Assembly (NCBI GenBank): GCA_012841375.1
Contig: DUUV01000081.1
Location: forward strand, 1-64,000
DNA length: 64,000 nucleotides
DNA from: Candidatus Fermentithermobacillaceae bacterium
Lineage (GTDB): Bacteria > Bacillota > Sulfobacillia > Fermentithermobacillales > Fermentithermobacillaceae
Reading direction: 5' to 3'
Shown: positions 45,006 to 53,497 of the stretch, piece by piece
How the letters are laid out: each line of letters starts with the position of its first letter
Numbering within the stretch: position 1 is the first letter of the stretch
The notes under the pieces: generated by a model
Seen by the model: the letters and a program-made list of their open reading frames with translations, nothing else
The model's database searches: none
What the model was told of the DNA's origin: nothing
Program-made: the position numbers and the translations under genes

Positions 45006-47240
45006 TCAGATGCCCGGCACGGAGATGGAGGTGCCTGTCCCGAAGAACCTTTGAACCGCCCTGTATAGGCTTTGGGCAGTCTTGTCCCAAGTCTGGGCCT
45101 GGCGAAGGTAAGACTCTTCAACCGGATTCGAGAGGAACATGACCTCTACAAGCACCGCCGGCGACATGGATTCCCGGCACACGTGGAAGTTTGAGTCCCT
45201 TACGCCCATGTCCCGGGTGCCGAGGGCTAGAGTCAGCTCAGACAAGGCCAAGGAGGCAAATCTCCTGGACTCGGCCGCGTTTGGGTTCTTATCGCACACG
45301 TACAGCGTGGTGCCTGCTATGGATCTGTTGTAGTTCCAGTTGTTGTGAATCGAGATGAACAGGTCTGCCCCTTGAGACCATGCGGCTCTCTCCGAGAGGG
45401 AGTGGGAGTACTGTCCGGGTATGGGGGCAAAACCGGGCGGCCCTTCCGATGTGGCATAGAGGCTCTGGCGGGTGAGTATCGCCGTGGCTCCTGCTTGCTT
45501 AAGGAGTTCGACCAGCCTCGCCGCCATCTCCCAGTTGACGTTCCTCTCGGCAAGCCCGGTAGGACCGATCGCGCCCGGATCATTTGCCTCGTGACCGGGG
45601 TCGACGACAATCTTTTTGCCTACAAGGCCGGATACTCCGAACGTCGCCTGAATTGAGTTTGCCGTATGCTTTATCTGGTATGCCAACGGTCCTGTTGTCA
45701 AGACCGCTACGTCAACGCCTCCGTCGCGCGGTGAAACAGTCACGTTCTTGACCGACCTTCCGCTGCATGAGGGTACTTCATTGGCTAGAGACGCTCCCGG
45801 CAGGAACAGCGTGACCAAGTTGCCCTCACGCTTGACGTCGGCCCAAGCGTAGCCTACGGTCTCGATAGTGAGGATGTCGGTGTTTCCCGATGACCGGACG
45901 TCAAGTGAAGTGACTACGGGGGTAAACCTGAGCTCTACTCTCCCCGGGGCGATTTCCACGATGTCGTAGTTAGCTTTCTCCCGAAACCTCACGGTGACGT
46001 CGCTGGTGGCAACCTTGACCGAATCGAACTCAAAAGCGTTCACCGGAAGCTCCAGAGACGTGTTAAAGAAAGTGGACGTGCTGACTATAACCGATCGCTT
46101 GTCAGGTGACGGGATGACCACGGCGCTCTCAAAAGGACCGGTGATGGTCAGGGTCCTATCCCCTCCGTTGGCGCGGGCCGATACGGTAAATAGAGTGCCT
46201 GAGCCTTGAGTTGTGGAAGAAGTGAGCCACCCGGCAACCCATCCGGTCTGCCCTTTTGGGGATACCACCTGTTTCCAGTCACCCGAGGTGTCCAAGACCC
46301 AGAGGGTGTCTCCCTTATCGAGTGACCCGATTACGGGATAGCTTGTCCCCGGCCCACCGCGGAAGTTGACATCTGTCGCAGTCACTGTGGACACGGGATA
46401 TTTGCCAACAGTCCAGGAGTTTTGCGAAACGATGAACTGTAAGCCCGAATCAGAAGGAGAAACCACCTTGGAATCGGGGCCGTACACCCATCCTCTGAGG
46501 CCACCCGACGTCTCGACCATCAGGTAACCCCCCTCGGCGCCCATTACCCGTGCCGATTGGCCTCTTGTCAGCCGGGCAACAACGGCCGAGCCCGCGATCG
46601 CGTTAGCGTAGATGGTGAGGGTGTCACGGACCGGAAAGACCACCAAGTCGCCTTGGACAGGGACGCTTGGTGACGCTGTACCGGGAGAATCGCTTGGAGG
46701 TGGCGGCGGCTCAGCGAACTCAAGTCGCAAGAGGCCTTCCGATATCCAACCCGTAGAGCCTCCGGCGGTCAGGGTAACCCTTACCCAAGCACCTCGTTTT
46801 ACTTCCGCCGGGTATACCTTGTCTTTGCCCGTCATCGATTTCACCCGGTAGTCGGTTCCGGGACCCTCCCGCACGTTGACATCGGTAGCGGTCACCCTGG
46901 CCGACACACCTCTGGAACCGAGGTCAACGTCGATGAGCCATCCGGCGATGAACCCCGTCAGGCTTCCAGTTCTTACCTTTGCCCAGTTGTTCTCGTAAGC
47001 CAGAACTTCCAGCGTCGTACCCATGGTCACCGAGCCGATTACGCTGTATGTAGTGTCAGGTCCTGACCGTATGTTGCAGACGTCTCCCACTACTGTCGCG
47101 CTGAACCCTTCCAACTTGGACGGTACCGGCGCGGCGTGGGCTTCGGGGAACGGGTAGAGAGGAAGGCTTGCTAAGAGTATCGACAATGCCAGCGCCCAAG
47201 CGGCGCATTTCAACACGTTTCTTGCTCTCACCCTGGTCAC
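45006..47240 (-). CDS. Secreted N-acetylmuramoyl-L-alanine amidase with SH3b repeats and AMIN-like region
   Basis: 744 aa. Signal peptide (basic start, ALSILLASLPLYPFPEAHA). Three or four bacterial SH3 domains (two before and one or two after a Pro-rich PPPPPSDSPGT linker; repeated WxxV..TGxxGW blocks), an AMIN-like beta domain (~360-530), and a C-terminal Amidase_3 domain (DPGHEANDPGA, Glu in NVNWE, SIHNNW, VEVMFLSNPVEE). Cleaves the amide between MurNAc and the stem peptide. Confidence 0.92.
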   Translation of the reverse strand: MTRVRARNVLKCAAWALALSILLASLPLYPFPEAHAAPVPSKLEGFSATVVGDVCNIRSGPDTTYSVIGSVTMGTTLEVLAYENNWAKVRTGSLTGFIAGWLIDVDLGSRGVSARVTATDVNVREGPGTDYRVKSMTGKDKVYPAEVKRGAWVRVTLTAGGSTGWISEGLLRLEFAEPPPPPSDSPGTASPSVPVQGDLVVFPVRDTLTIYANAIAGSAVVARLTRGQSARVMGAEGGYLMVETSGGLRGWVYGPDSKVVSPSDSGLQFIVSQNSWTVGKYPVSTVTATDVNFRGGPGTSYPVIGSLDKGDTLWVLDTSGDWKQVVSPKGQTGWVAGWLTSSTTQGSGTLFTVSARANGGDRTLTITGPFESAVVIPSPDKRSVIVSTSTFFNTSLELPVNAFEFDSVKVATSDVTVRFREKANYDIVEIAPGRVELRFTPVVTSLDVRSSGNTDILTIETVGYAWADVKREGNLVTLFLPGASLANEVPSCSGRSVKNVTVSPRDGGVDVAVLTTGPLAYQIKHTANSIQATFGVSGLVGKKIVVDPGHEANDPGAIGPTGLAERNVNWEMAARLVELLKQAGATAILTRQSLYATSEGPPGFAPIPGQYSHSLSERAAWSQGADLFISIHNNWNYNRSIAGTTLYVCDKNPNAAESRRFASLALSELTLALGTRDMGVRDSNFHVCRESMSPAVLVEVMFLSNPVEESYLRQAQTWDKTAQSLYRAVQRFFGTGTSISVPGI

Positions 47241-47363
47241 CCCGGTTTTCCCTTGCTAAGCACTCATTTCTACTATTAGAACGCTTTTCCTCTACTTTGG
47301 TTCCCCAAGACTCATGCGTTCTTGACATACATCGACACGAAAGGAGCATTTATCGAAGGGAAA

Positions 47364-47386
47364 GGCCCCGGAATTTCTCAGGGGCC
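47364..47386 (-). terminator. Terminator of the iscRSU operon
   Basis: Read on the - strand: GGCCCC, 11-nt loop, GGGGCC, then a TTTCCCTT tail, 24 bp after the iscU stop codon. Confidence 0.75.
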
Positions 47387-47409
47387 CCGAGTCAACTTAG
47401 GGAAAAAGC

Positions 47410-47787
47410 TTAGTGGGAGACGGCAGTCTTGGACCGGTAGTCTTTGATGGCTTCGTGAATAGCGTCGGCCGCCAGGTTGGAGCAATGCATCTTCTGCGGC
47501 GGCAGTCCTCCCAAGGCTTCCGCCACCGCCTTGTTGGACACCTCCATGGCCTCGTCCAGGGTGAGTCCCTTAACCATTTCCGTGACCATGGAGCTGGTGG
47601 CGATTGCCGCTCCGCAACCGAAAGTCTTGAACTTGACGTCTTCGATCCGGTTGTCCTTCACCCTGATCTGCACTCTCATTACATCTCCGCAGACGGGGTT
47701 TCCCACTTGCCCGACTCCATCGGGGTTCTCCATCTCACCCACATTCCGCGGATTGAAGAAGTGGTCCATGACTTTGTCATTGTACAT
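47410..47787 (-). CDS. iscU: Fe-S cluster assembly scaffold IscU/NifU-N type
   Basis: 125 aa from ATG 47787, which has GAGGAGGGG upstream. Three ligand cysteines: NPVCGD, TFGCGAA and KMHCSNL. Receives sulfur from the cysteine desulfurase, whose gene end it overlaps by 11 bp. Confidence 0.95.
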   Translation of the reverse strand: MYNDKVMDHFFNPRNVGEMENPDGVGQVGNPVCGDVMRVQIRVKDNRIEDVKFKTFGCGAAIATSSMVTEMVKGLTLDEAMEVSNKAVAEALGGLPPQKMHCSNLAADAIHEAIKDYRSKTAVSH

Positions 47788-49003
47788 TGCCGTGCCCCTC
47801 CTCACAGGCTCTTGAGTCTCTGAGCGAACTGAAAGCCGACATCTCCCGGAGCCTTGAGACAATCGGCGGCAAGACCTCGAGCACGTAGTCAATATCCTCG
47901 GCGGTGTTCATCCGGCCCAAAGTCATTCGGAGGGAACCGTGGGCGACTTCATGAGGCAATCCCATGGCCAGAAGGACGTGAGACGGCTCCAGGGAACCTG
48001 AAGTGCATGCCGAACCGGAAGAGGCGCCGATCCCCATAAGGTCTAGGTTGAGGAGGATGGACTCACCCTCTACGTACTTGATGCTGACGTTTACGTTGTG
48101 GGGCAGGCGCCGTGAAGGATGGCCATTCAGGACCGTATCGGGTATCTTATCCAGAATGCCCTTGATGAGCCGGTCGCGAAGGGAAGTCAGCCTTAGGGAT
48201 TCCTCGGGGAGTTCCCGTTCGGCCAGATAGCACGCCTCACCGAAGCCGACGATGCCGGCAACGTTTTCCGTGCCCGCCCTGCGGCCACGCTCGTGGGCCC
48301 CGCCGGTTATCTGCGGGGCGATCTTGACGCTCTTCCTCACATAGAGGGCGCCTATTCCTTTAGGGCCATACAATTTGTGGCTGGAGATAGACAATAGGTC
48401 CACGTTGAGGTCCCGGACTTTGAGCGGGACCTTCCCCGCGCTTTGGACCGCGTCGGTGTGCAGCAGGATCCCCTTTTCTTTGGCGAGCCGGCCGATTTCC
48501 TCAATGGGCTGTATGGTCCCTACCTCATTCTGGCCATGTATGACCGATATCAATATGGTTCCGGGACGAATCGCCCCGGCAACGCTTTCAACTCCGACCA
48601 TCCCGTACTCGTCGACGGGCAGGTAGGTTACCTCGAATCCCTCTTTCTCCAGGGACTGGCACGTGTGGAGGACGGCATGGTGTTCTACGGCGGTTGTAAT
48701 AATGTGATTTCCCTTCGACTTAAGGAGGCGCGCAGTGCTCCTCAAGGCAAGGTTGTCTGCCTCGGTGCCGCCTGAGGTGAAGACGATCTCCGAAGGCTCA
48801 GCCCCAAGCAAGTAGGCGACCTTCTCCCGAGCCGTCTCTACGCCTACCCGCGCCTCTTTCCCCCACCTATGGATGCTGGACGCGTTGCCAAAGGCTTGCG
48901 CGAAGAATGGCAGCATTACAGAAAGCACTTCGGCCCTGACGGGAGTCGTCGAGGAGTTGTCAAGGTAAACCCTGCGGGCAGGGTGGTTATAGTCACTTGT
49001 CAC
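47777..49003 (-). CDS. iscS: Cysteine desulfurase (NifS/IscS type)
   Basis: About 408 aa from GTG 49003 with AAAGGAGG eight bases upstream. PLP Lys in ISSHKLYGPKG; the catalytic Cys is in the loop SSGSACTSGSLEPSH. Takes sulfur from L-cysteine as a persulfide for IscU. Middle gene of iscR-iscS-iscU. Confidence 0.95.
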   Translation of the reverse strand: MTSDYNHPARRVYLDNSSTTPVRAEVLSVMLPFFAQAFGNASSIHRWGKEARVGVETAREKVAYLLGAEPSEIVFTSGGTEADNLALRSTARLLKSKGNHIITTAVEHHAVLHTCQSLEKEGFEVTYLPVDEYGMVGVESVAGAIRPGTILISVIHGQNEVGTIQPIEEIGRLAKEKGILLHTDAVQSAGKVPLKVRDLNVDLLSISSHKLYGPKGIGALYVRKSVKIAPQITGGAHERGRRAGTENVAGIVGFGEACYLAERELPEESLRLTSLRDRLIKGILDKIPDTVLNGHPSRRLPHNVNVSIKYVEGESILLNLDLMGIGASSGSACTSGSLEPSHVLLAMGLPHEVAHGSLRMTLGRMNTAEDIDYVLEVLPPIVSRLREMSAFSSLRDSRACEEGHGNVQ

Positions 49004-49448
49004 AGAACTGGCCTCCTTTCGAGGATGCGGGCTGTTCAATATCATCTCGGACTAGATCTTCCAGCGTAATGGAGTCCAGGACATTGTCTATGGCTTCTCC
49101 GACCTTCTGCCAGACGGACTTGGCCTTGCAGTCGTCGGGACATCTTTCGGGTGTCGAGCCGTCGGCTACGCACTCGACCGGTACAACGGGTCCCTCAACC
49201 GCCCTCACGATCTCGCCGACGGTTATTGCAGAAGCCTCTCTGGCAAGCACGTAGCCCCCGCCAAACCCTCTCTTTCCTTGGACAAGGCCCGCTTGTCTTA
49301 GAGGCCTCACGATCTGCTCAAGATAGCGTTGGGACAGCCTTTGAGAGGCGGAAATGTCTTGGAGGGAAGAAAAAGATTCGCCGGATCTCGCAAGTTCGTA
49401 CATAATAAGTACGGCGTAATGTCCTCTTGTGGACAGCCTGAACGGCAT
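48993..49448 (-). CDS. Rrf2/IscR-family transcriptional regulator
   Basis: 151 aa, ATG behind GGGAGG. N-terminal winged helix (STRGHYAVLIMYELA, YLEQIVRPLRQAGLV), and a three-Cys cluster VECVADG...RCPDDCK that binds [2Fe-2S] in IscR. Likely senses Fe-S status and controls this operon through the palindrome just upstream. Confidence 0.9.
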   Translation of the reverse strand: MPFRLSTRGHYAVLIMYELARSGESFSSLQDISASQRLSQRYLEQIVRPLRQAGLVQGKRGFGGGYVLAREASAITVGEIVRAVEGPVVPVECVADGSTPERCPDDCKAKSVWQKVGEAIDNVLDSITLEDLVRDDIEQPASSKGGQFCDK

Positions 49449-49470
49449 TGTCTACCCTCCCCGGACTCGT

Positions 49471-49507
49471 CTAATCCTATTATTATGGTAGGATTAGTTC
49501 CCGTCAA
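49471..49507 (-). promoter_or_regulatory. Putative promoter and operator of iscRSU
   Basis: A perfect 9-bp inverted repeat CTAATCCTA / TAGGATTAG (49471-49479, 49489-49497) lies 23 bp before the iscR start. On the - strand TTGACG (49507-49502) and an AT-rich TAATAA/AATAAT about 16-17 bp on give a sigma-A-like promoter that the palindrome overlaps, as expected for autoregulation. Confidence 0.7.
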
Positions 49508-49599
49508 GATTCTTGGACCCTGTCAATGATTTCATCCGTGGAGGTAATATATAGTTCCGGATAGAAGATACGAACGCAACAAGAAGTGGGGGATGCGGC

Positions 49600-51057
49600 G
49601 TGGGAACAAACGAGAAAGCACTTGACGAGATCATCTCAAACCTGGAGCGGGAAGTAGCGTTGAGACCCAAGGACATCCCTTTGCGGTTGCAGCTTTCGTT
49701 GTCGTATATGAAGAAGGGCCGCACTGAAGACGCCCAAAAGAGTCTCGAGGACATCCTGGCCATAGACAAGCGGAACGTCGACGCCCTTTACTATATGGGA
49801 ATACTTGCCGCCGACCAAGGAGACCTTGACAAGGCTCAAGAGTCTTTCGAGAAAGCGGTGCGCATAAACGCCCGACACGGTCCATCTCACTACTTCTTAG
49901 GCAAAATACTTGCACTCCGAGGAAACATCGAAGGAGCCCTTAAAGAATCTGAAAAGGCAGTGGCGGCTTCGCCTGGAAACGCGTTGGCCCACGCGCAACT
50001 TGGAGAGCTCTACATAGCAGTAGGCAGGCCCGCAGACTCAGAGAAACAATGGCAGAGAGTCTTGGAACTGGACCCTTCGAACCTTCAGGCCCTACACAAC
50101 CTGGGCGCAATCTACACCGACATGGGAAAGCATTCCGAAGCCATATCCTATCTTTCGAGGGCCGTTCGCCTTGGTTCCGACAATGCCGGGCTTCACTTCA
50201 ACCTGGGCATCTGCTATCTGGCCACAGGTGATCACGCCAAGGCTGCCACGGCGCTGGAAAAGGCCAATGAGCTTGAGCCCGAGAACGTAGTCACCATGAA
50301 CGCCCTCGGCGAGGTGTACGCGACTTCCAACCAACTCGACAAGGCGCTGGAGGTATGGGAGAAGGCGCTCCAGATCAAGCCCGACGCCTTGTTTGTCTTG
50401 TACAATCTCGGCCTTGGCTTGTTTCAGAAGGGAAGGTCCGACGAAGCCAAGTCTATGTGGCAAAAGTGTATAGACATAGACCCAACCTATCTTCCGGCAT
50501 ACAAGAACTACGCAACGGCGTGCACCATGGCGGGCGACCTGGAAGGCGCCATAGCCAAGTGGCTTGACGCTTATCGTGTCACCCCCGCCCTGCACGAACC
50601 GTATCTGGCTCTGGGCGATCTATATTTCCGGAACGGTCAGTATGACAAGGCCGGAGAGTTCGTCACCCGGCTCACCGAGAAACTGGACGCCGCGGAGAGC
50701 CTGGCCGCAGGTCCTGATAAAGAACTCAGGTCCAGCGTCGAGCTTCTCTACGGATCCATACTGCTGGCCCGGGGGCAAGCTAAAGAAGGCGTCGAGCGCT
50801 GGCGCCGGGCAATGGAACTGGACCCCAACTTCGCCCTCTCCAACGCTTCTTTCATAAGGAAGGCGCTCTGGCCCCAGCTCACTGAGGCGGCGATGAACGG
50901 GGCTACAACTGAAGACCAGAGAAAGGCGGCCCGTCTGGTGGGGAGTCTCACCGGTGAAGAAGGGGCGCCTCCGCCTCCCCGTCCCGAGGCCACGGAGCCG
51001 AAGACGACCGAGAAGAAAGGTGGCTTTTCGTGGTTTTTCCGGAAAAAGAAGAAGTAA
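49600..51057 (+). CDS. Tetratricopeptide-repeat protein
   Basis: 485 aa, GTG start. About ten 34-residue TPR units fill residues ~10-430 (recurring ALxxLGxxY...G..xEAxxxxxxAxxLxP). No signal peptide or membrane helix. The C-terminus is Pro-rich and ends in WFFRKKKK, a basic aromatic tail that might touch membrane. Scaffold role likely, partners unknown. Overlaps the next gene by 28 bp. Confidence 0.85.
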   Translation: MGTNEKALDEIISNLEREVALRPKDIPLRLQLSLSYMKKGRTEDAQKSLEDILAIDKRNVDALYYMGILAADQGDLDKAQESFEKAVRINARHGPSHYFLGKILALRGNIEGALKESEKAVAASPGNALAHAQLGELYIAVGRPADSEKQWQRVLELDPSNLQALHNLGAIYTDMGKHSEAISYLSRAVRLGSDNAGLHFNLGICYLATGDHAKAATALEKANELEPENVVTMNALGEVYATSNQLDKALEVWEKALQIKPDALFVLYNLGLGLFQKGRSDEAKSMWQKCIDIDPTYLPAYKNYATACTMAGDLEGAIAKWLDAYRVTPALHEPYLALGDLYFRNGQYDKAGEFVTRLTEKLDAAESLAAGPDKELRSSVELLYGSILLARGQAKEGVERWRRAMELDPNFALSNASFIRKALWPQLTEAAMNGATTEDQRKAARLVGSLTGEEGAPPPPRPEATEPKTTEKKGGFSWFFRKKKK

Positions 51058-51890
51058 AGGCCGGGGGCGATCTCCAGTCCATCGAGGTCATTGCGCTTGT
51101 TGGGCCCAGCGGAACGGGCAAGTCTCATCATGCCATGGCAATAGCCCAAGAGAAGTCTTGCGACGCCATCATTGATGATGGTCTCCTGATCTCAGGTTCC
51201 CGCATCGTGGCAGGCCGGTCCGCAAAACGAGAGGAGACAAGGACAGCCGCCATAAGGAGAGCCATTTTTTCTGCTCCTGGGCATGCCCTTGAGGTTAGGG
51301 AAGGCATCTTGTCCATCGCGCCTAGACGGATCCTTGTCCTGGGCACGTCTCAGACCATGGCAGACCGTATCATCTCGAGGCTCGGCCTTTCACAACCAAT
51401 AGAGTATCTGCACATTACGGATTTCGCCAGCGTAGAGCAGATTGACCGTGCCCTGTGGCACAGGAAGCGTGAAGGAAAGCACGTGATACCGGTCCCCGTC
51501 TTTGAGGTCAAGAAGACGTTTTCCGGTTACCTGGTGGACCCGATCCGGGTCTTTACGAGGTCGAGAGAGCGGCACTCTCTTTCCGAGCGTTCGGTTGTCA
51601 GGCCTACCTACAGCTATTTCGGCAGATTTTACATCTACGATTCGGTCGTAATGCAGATCGCTCAGCGCGTAACCCTGGAGGTGCCGGGAGTCAAGCGAGT
51701 CATCAAGACACTGGTGCTTACAGTGAGTGACGGGACGATCCTTGATGTCGAACTCGTCTTGGAGCGCGGGGTAAAGGTCTTCGAGGTGATGGCCGCCGCC
51801 CAGCGGCGCCTCAAAGACAAGATTGAGTTTCTCACCGGGATATACCTGGAGCGGGTGGATGTCTCCACCAAGAAGATCGGATTGGAATAA
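51030..51890 (+). CDS. P-loop NTPase fused to an Asp23/Gls24-like domain
   Basis: 286 aa, GTG start overlapping the TPR gene by 28 bp. Walker A GPSGTGKSHH near residue 25, then a segment where DDG could bind metal. The C-terminal ~85 residues (IAQRVTLEVPGVKRV ... VLERGVKVFEVMAAA ... TGIYLERVDVSTKK) follow the Asp23/Gls24 pattern. Function unknown; coupling to the TPR protein suggests a joint complex. Confidence 0.75.
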   Translation: MVFPEKEEVKAGGDLQSIEVIALVGPSGTGKSHHAMAIAQEKSCDAIIDDGLLISGSRIVAGRSAKREETRTAAIRRAIFSAPGHALEVREGILSIAPRRILVLGTSQTMADRIISRLGLSQPIEYLHITDFASVEQIDRALWHRKREGKHVIPVPVFEVKKTFSGYLVDPIRVFTRSRERHSLSERSVVRPTYSYFGRFYIYDSVVMQIAQRVTLEVPGVKRVIKTLVLTVSDGTILDVELVLERGVKVFEVMAAAQRRLKDKIEFLTGIYLERVDVSTKKIGLE

Positions 51891-51947
51891 TGCGCCGGAA
51901 GGCAATTGAGGGAGTTCCGGCTAATAGATCATCTTGGGGGGGACACG

Positions 51948-53315
51948 ATGAAAACAGGTTATGGGCTGGAGCTTGTTCAATCTCAGCGACTCAGCCTTAC
52001 ACCCGAGATGAAGCAGGCGCTTATGGTCCTTCAGATGAGCGCCGTGGATCTTCGTGACCTCATCCTGGAGCAAGTCCAGGAGAACCCCCTCATTGAGCTC
52101 GAGGACGACTACACCGAAGAGAGTCTCTCTACCGAGGAAGACGGCATTGACGATGAACTGCTCTCTTACTTCCTTGATTCAGCCGAACCGGTGCAGGACC
52201 TATCGAGGAACACCGATCCTGCAGTCAATCGTGTCTATGAACCTTCTACCTCCAGAGTTGCCGTATCCCTCCGGGACTACCTGACAGCGCAAGTGGGAGT
52301 CATTCCGATGTCAAGCGGCGAGAAGGCGGCGGTGGCGGCCATAATCGGCAGTCTGGACGACAACGGGTATCTCCGGGCAGAGCCCGGCGAGATCTCTCGG
52401 CTTTCCGGACAGAGCAAGGAGACGGTGGAGAGAGCGCTCAGGGTGGTTCAGTCCCTTGACCCGCCGGGTGTCGGAGCCGCCGACCTAAGGGAGTGCTTGT
52501 CACTTCAGGCCAAGGCCATGGGAAAGACCGGTTTGGAGATCAAGCTCATTGACGGCCACCTTGAGGACCTGGCAGCAGGGCGGTACAAGAGAATAGCTAA
52601 AGAGCAGGGTGTGACGGTTTCGGAGGTACTGTCAGCCAAGAACTTCATCCTGAAACTTGACCCGAAGCCCGGCGCCGCTTTCTCCCCGTTTCCCATCGCT
52701 TACATTGTCCCCGAAGTTGCGGTCCGGAGAGTCGGGGGCGACCTCCGAGTGGAGATGAACGACAGGGCCATACCGAGGATCCGTTGGAATAGGTACTATC
52801 GCGAGCTGGCCAGACGGGGAGATAAAGAAGCGAGGTCATATCTCCGGCACGAGATCAAGAGGGCTCAGAACCTCATGAAGTGCATTGAGCAGAGAAAGAC
52901 CACTCTCATCCGGGTGATGGAAGCCATCATCGCTCGTCAGAAGTCCTTTTTTGTCGAAGGTCCGGGCTGCCTCGAACCGCTTACCTTGAAGGACATATCC
53001 GAGGAGATCGGCGTACACGAGTCAACCGTCAGCCGGGCAGTAGCCAATAAGTACGTAGACACAACGTACGGTGTGCTCCCGTGCAAGACGTTTTTCAGTC
53101 CCAGAGTCAGAAAGTCTAGGACGGCTTTGTCCCAGGATACGGTGAAGGCGGCCATAGCCGAGATAGTCAAAGCTGAGGACAGCATGAACCCCCTGGGCGA
53201 CCAGGAGATATGCCGTGAGTTGGAGAAACGGGGCATGCGAGTGGCGCGGCGGACGGTCTCCAAATATCGAGCCGAACTCGGCATAATGCCCAAGATGAAG
53301 AGAAAGAGCGTATGA
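51948..53315 (+). CDS. rpoN: RNA polymerase sigma-54 factor
   Basis: About 455 aa from ATG 51948 behind GGGGGGGAC. N-terminal activator-interacting region (LELVQSQRLSLTPEMKQALM), acidic stretch, core-binding domain, HTH with VHESTVSRAVANKY, and RpoN box ARRTVSKYR. Directs transcription at -24/-12 promoters with an enhancer-binding ATPase, none of which is in the window. Confidence 0.97.
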   Translation: MKTGYGLELVQSQRLSLTPEMKQALMVLQMSAVDLRDLILEQVQENPLIELEDDYTEESLSTEEDGIDDELLSYFLDSAEPVQDLSRNTDPAVNRVYEPSTSRVAVSLRDYLTAQVGVIPMSSGEKAAVAAIIGSLDDNGYLRAEPGEISRLSGQSKETVERALRVVQSLDPPGVGAADLRECLSLQAKAMGKTGLEIKLIDGHLEDLAAGRYKRIAKEQGVTVSEVLSAKNFILKLDPKPGAAFSPFPIAYIVPEVAVRRVGGDLRVEMNDRAIPRIRWNRYYRELARRGDKEARSYLRHEIKRAQNLMKCIEQRKTTLIRVMEAIIARQKSFFVEGPGCLEPLTLKDISEEIGVHESTVSRAVANKYVDTTYGVLPCKTFFSPRVRKSRTALSQDTVKAAIAEIVKAEDSMNPLGDQEICRELEKRGMRVARRTVSKYRAELGIMPKMKRKSV

Positions 53316-53332
53316 ACGAAGGCCCATTGTAG

Positions 53333-53349
53333 TTGTGTCAGTGTCACAA
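53333..53349. promoter_or_regulatory. Palindrome upstream of rnf, candidate activator site
   Basis: A 17-bp near-palindrome TTGTG-TCAGTGT-CACAA with 14 symmetric positions. Its centre is about 116 bp upstream of the -24 element and about 140 bp before the predicted start of transcription, a normal place for a sigma-54 enhancer site. Confidence 0.5.
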
Positions 53350-53396
53350 TTCCCCGTATTGTGTCCCCCGTACTATTATGTTCCCGGTAATACGGT

Positions 53397-53426
53397 TTGA
53401 CGGATAGTGATATGGAGGACTAGAAT
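53397..53426 (+). promoter_or_regulatory. Possible sigma-A promoter upstream of rnf
   Basis: TTGACG, 18 bp, TAGAAT. A possible second promoter for rnf besides the -24/-12 element. Confidence 0.4.
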
Positions 53427-53455
53427 TATCTCTGTATGCTAGGCAATTGCGATAG

Positions 53456-53471
53456 TGGCAAACCTTTTGCG
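53456..53471 (+). promoter_or_regulatory. Putative sigma-54 (-24/-12) promoter of the rnf operon
   Basis: TGGCAAACCTTTTGCG: the GG (53457-53458) and GC (53469-53470) are exactly 12 bp apart as in the TGGCACG-N4-TTGCA consensus. Predicted start near 53482 leaves a short leader with the ribosome binding site GAGGTGG before GTG 53498. Confidence 0.65.
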
Positions 53472-53497
53472 CAATTCTCGGGATTGAGGTGGGAGCG

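Noticed and set aside
53333..53349. Rex (NADH-sensing) binding site before rnf
   Set aside because: The half-sites TTGTG/CACAA match, but the spacing is 7 instead of 8 and the inner AA/TT are missing. Left as an unassigned palindrome.
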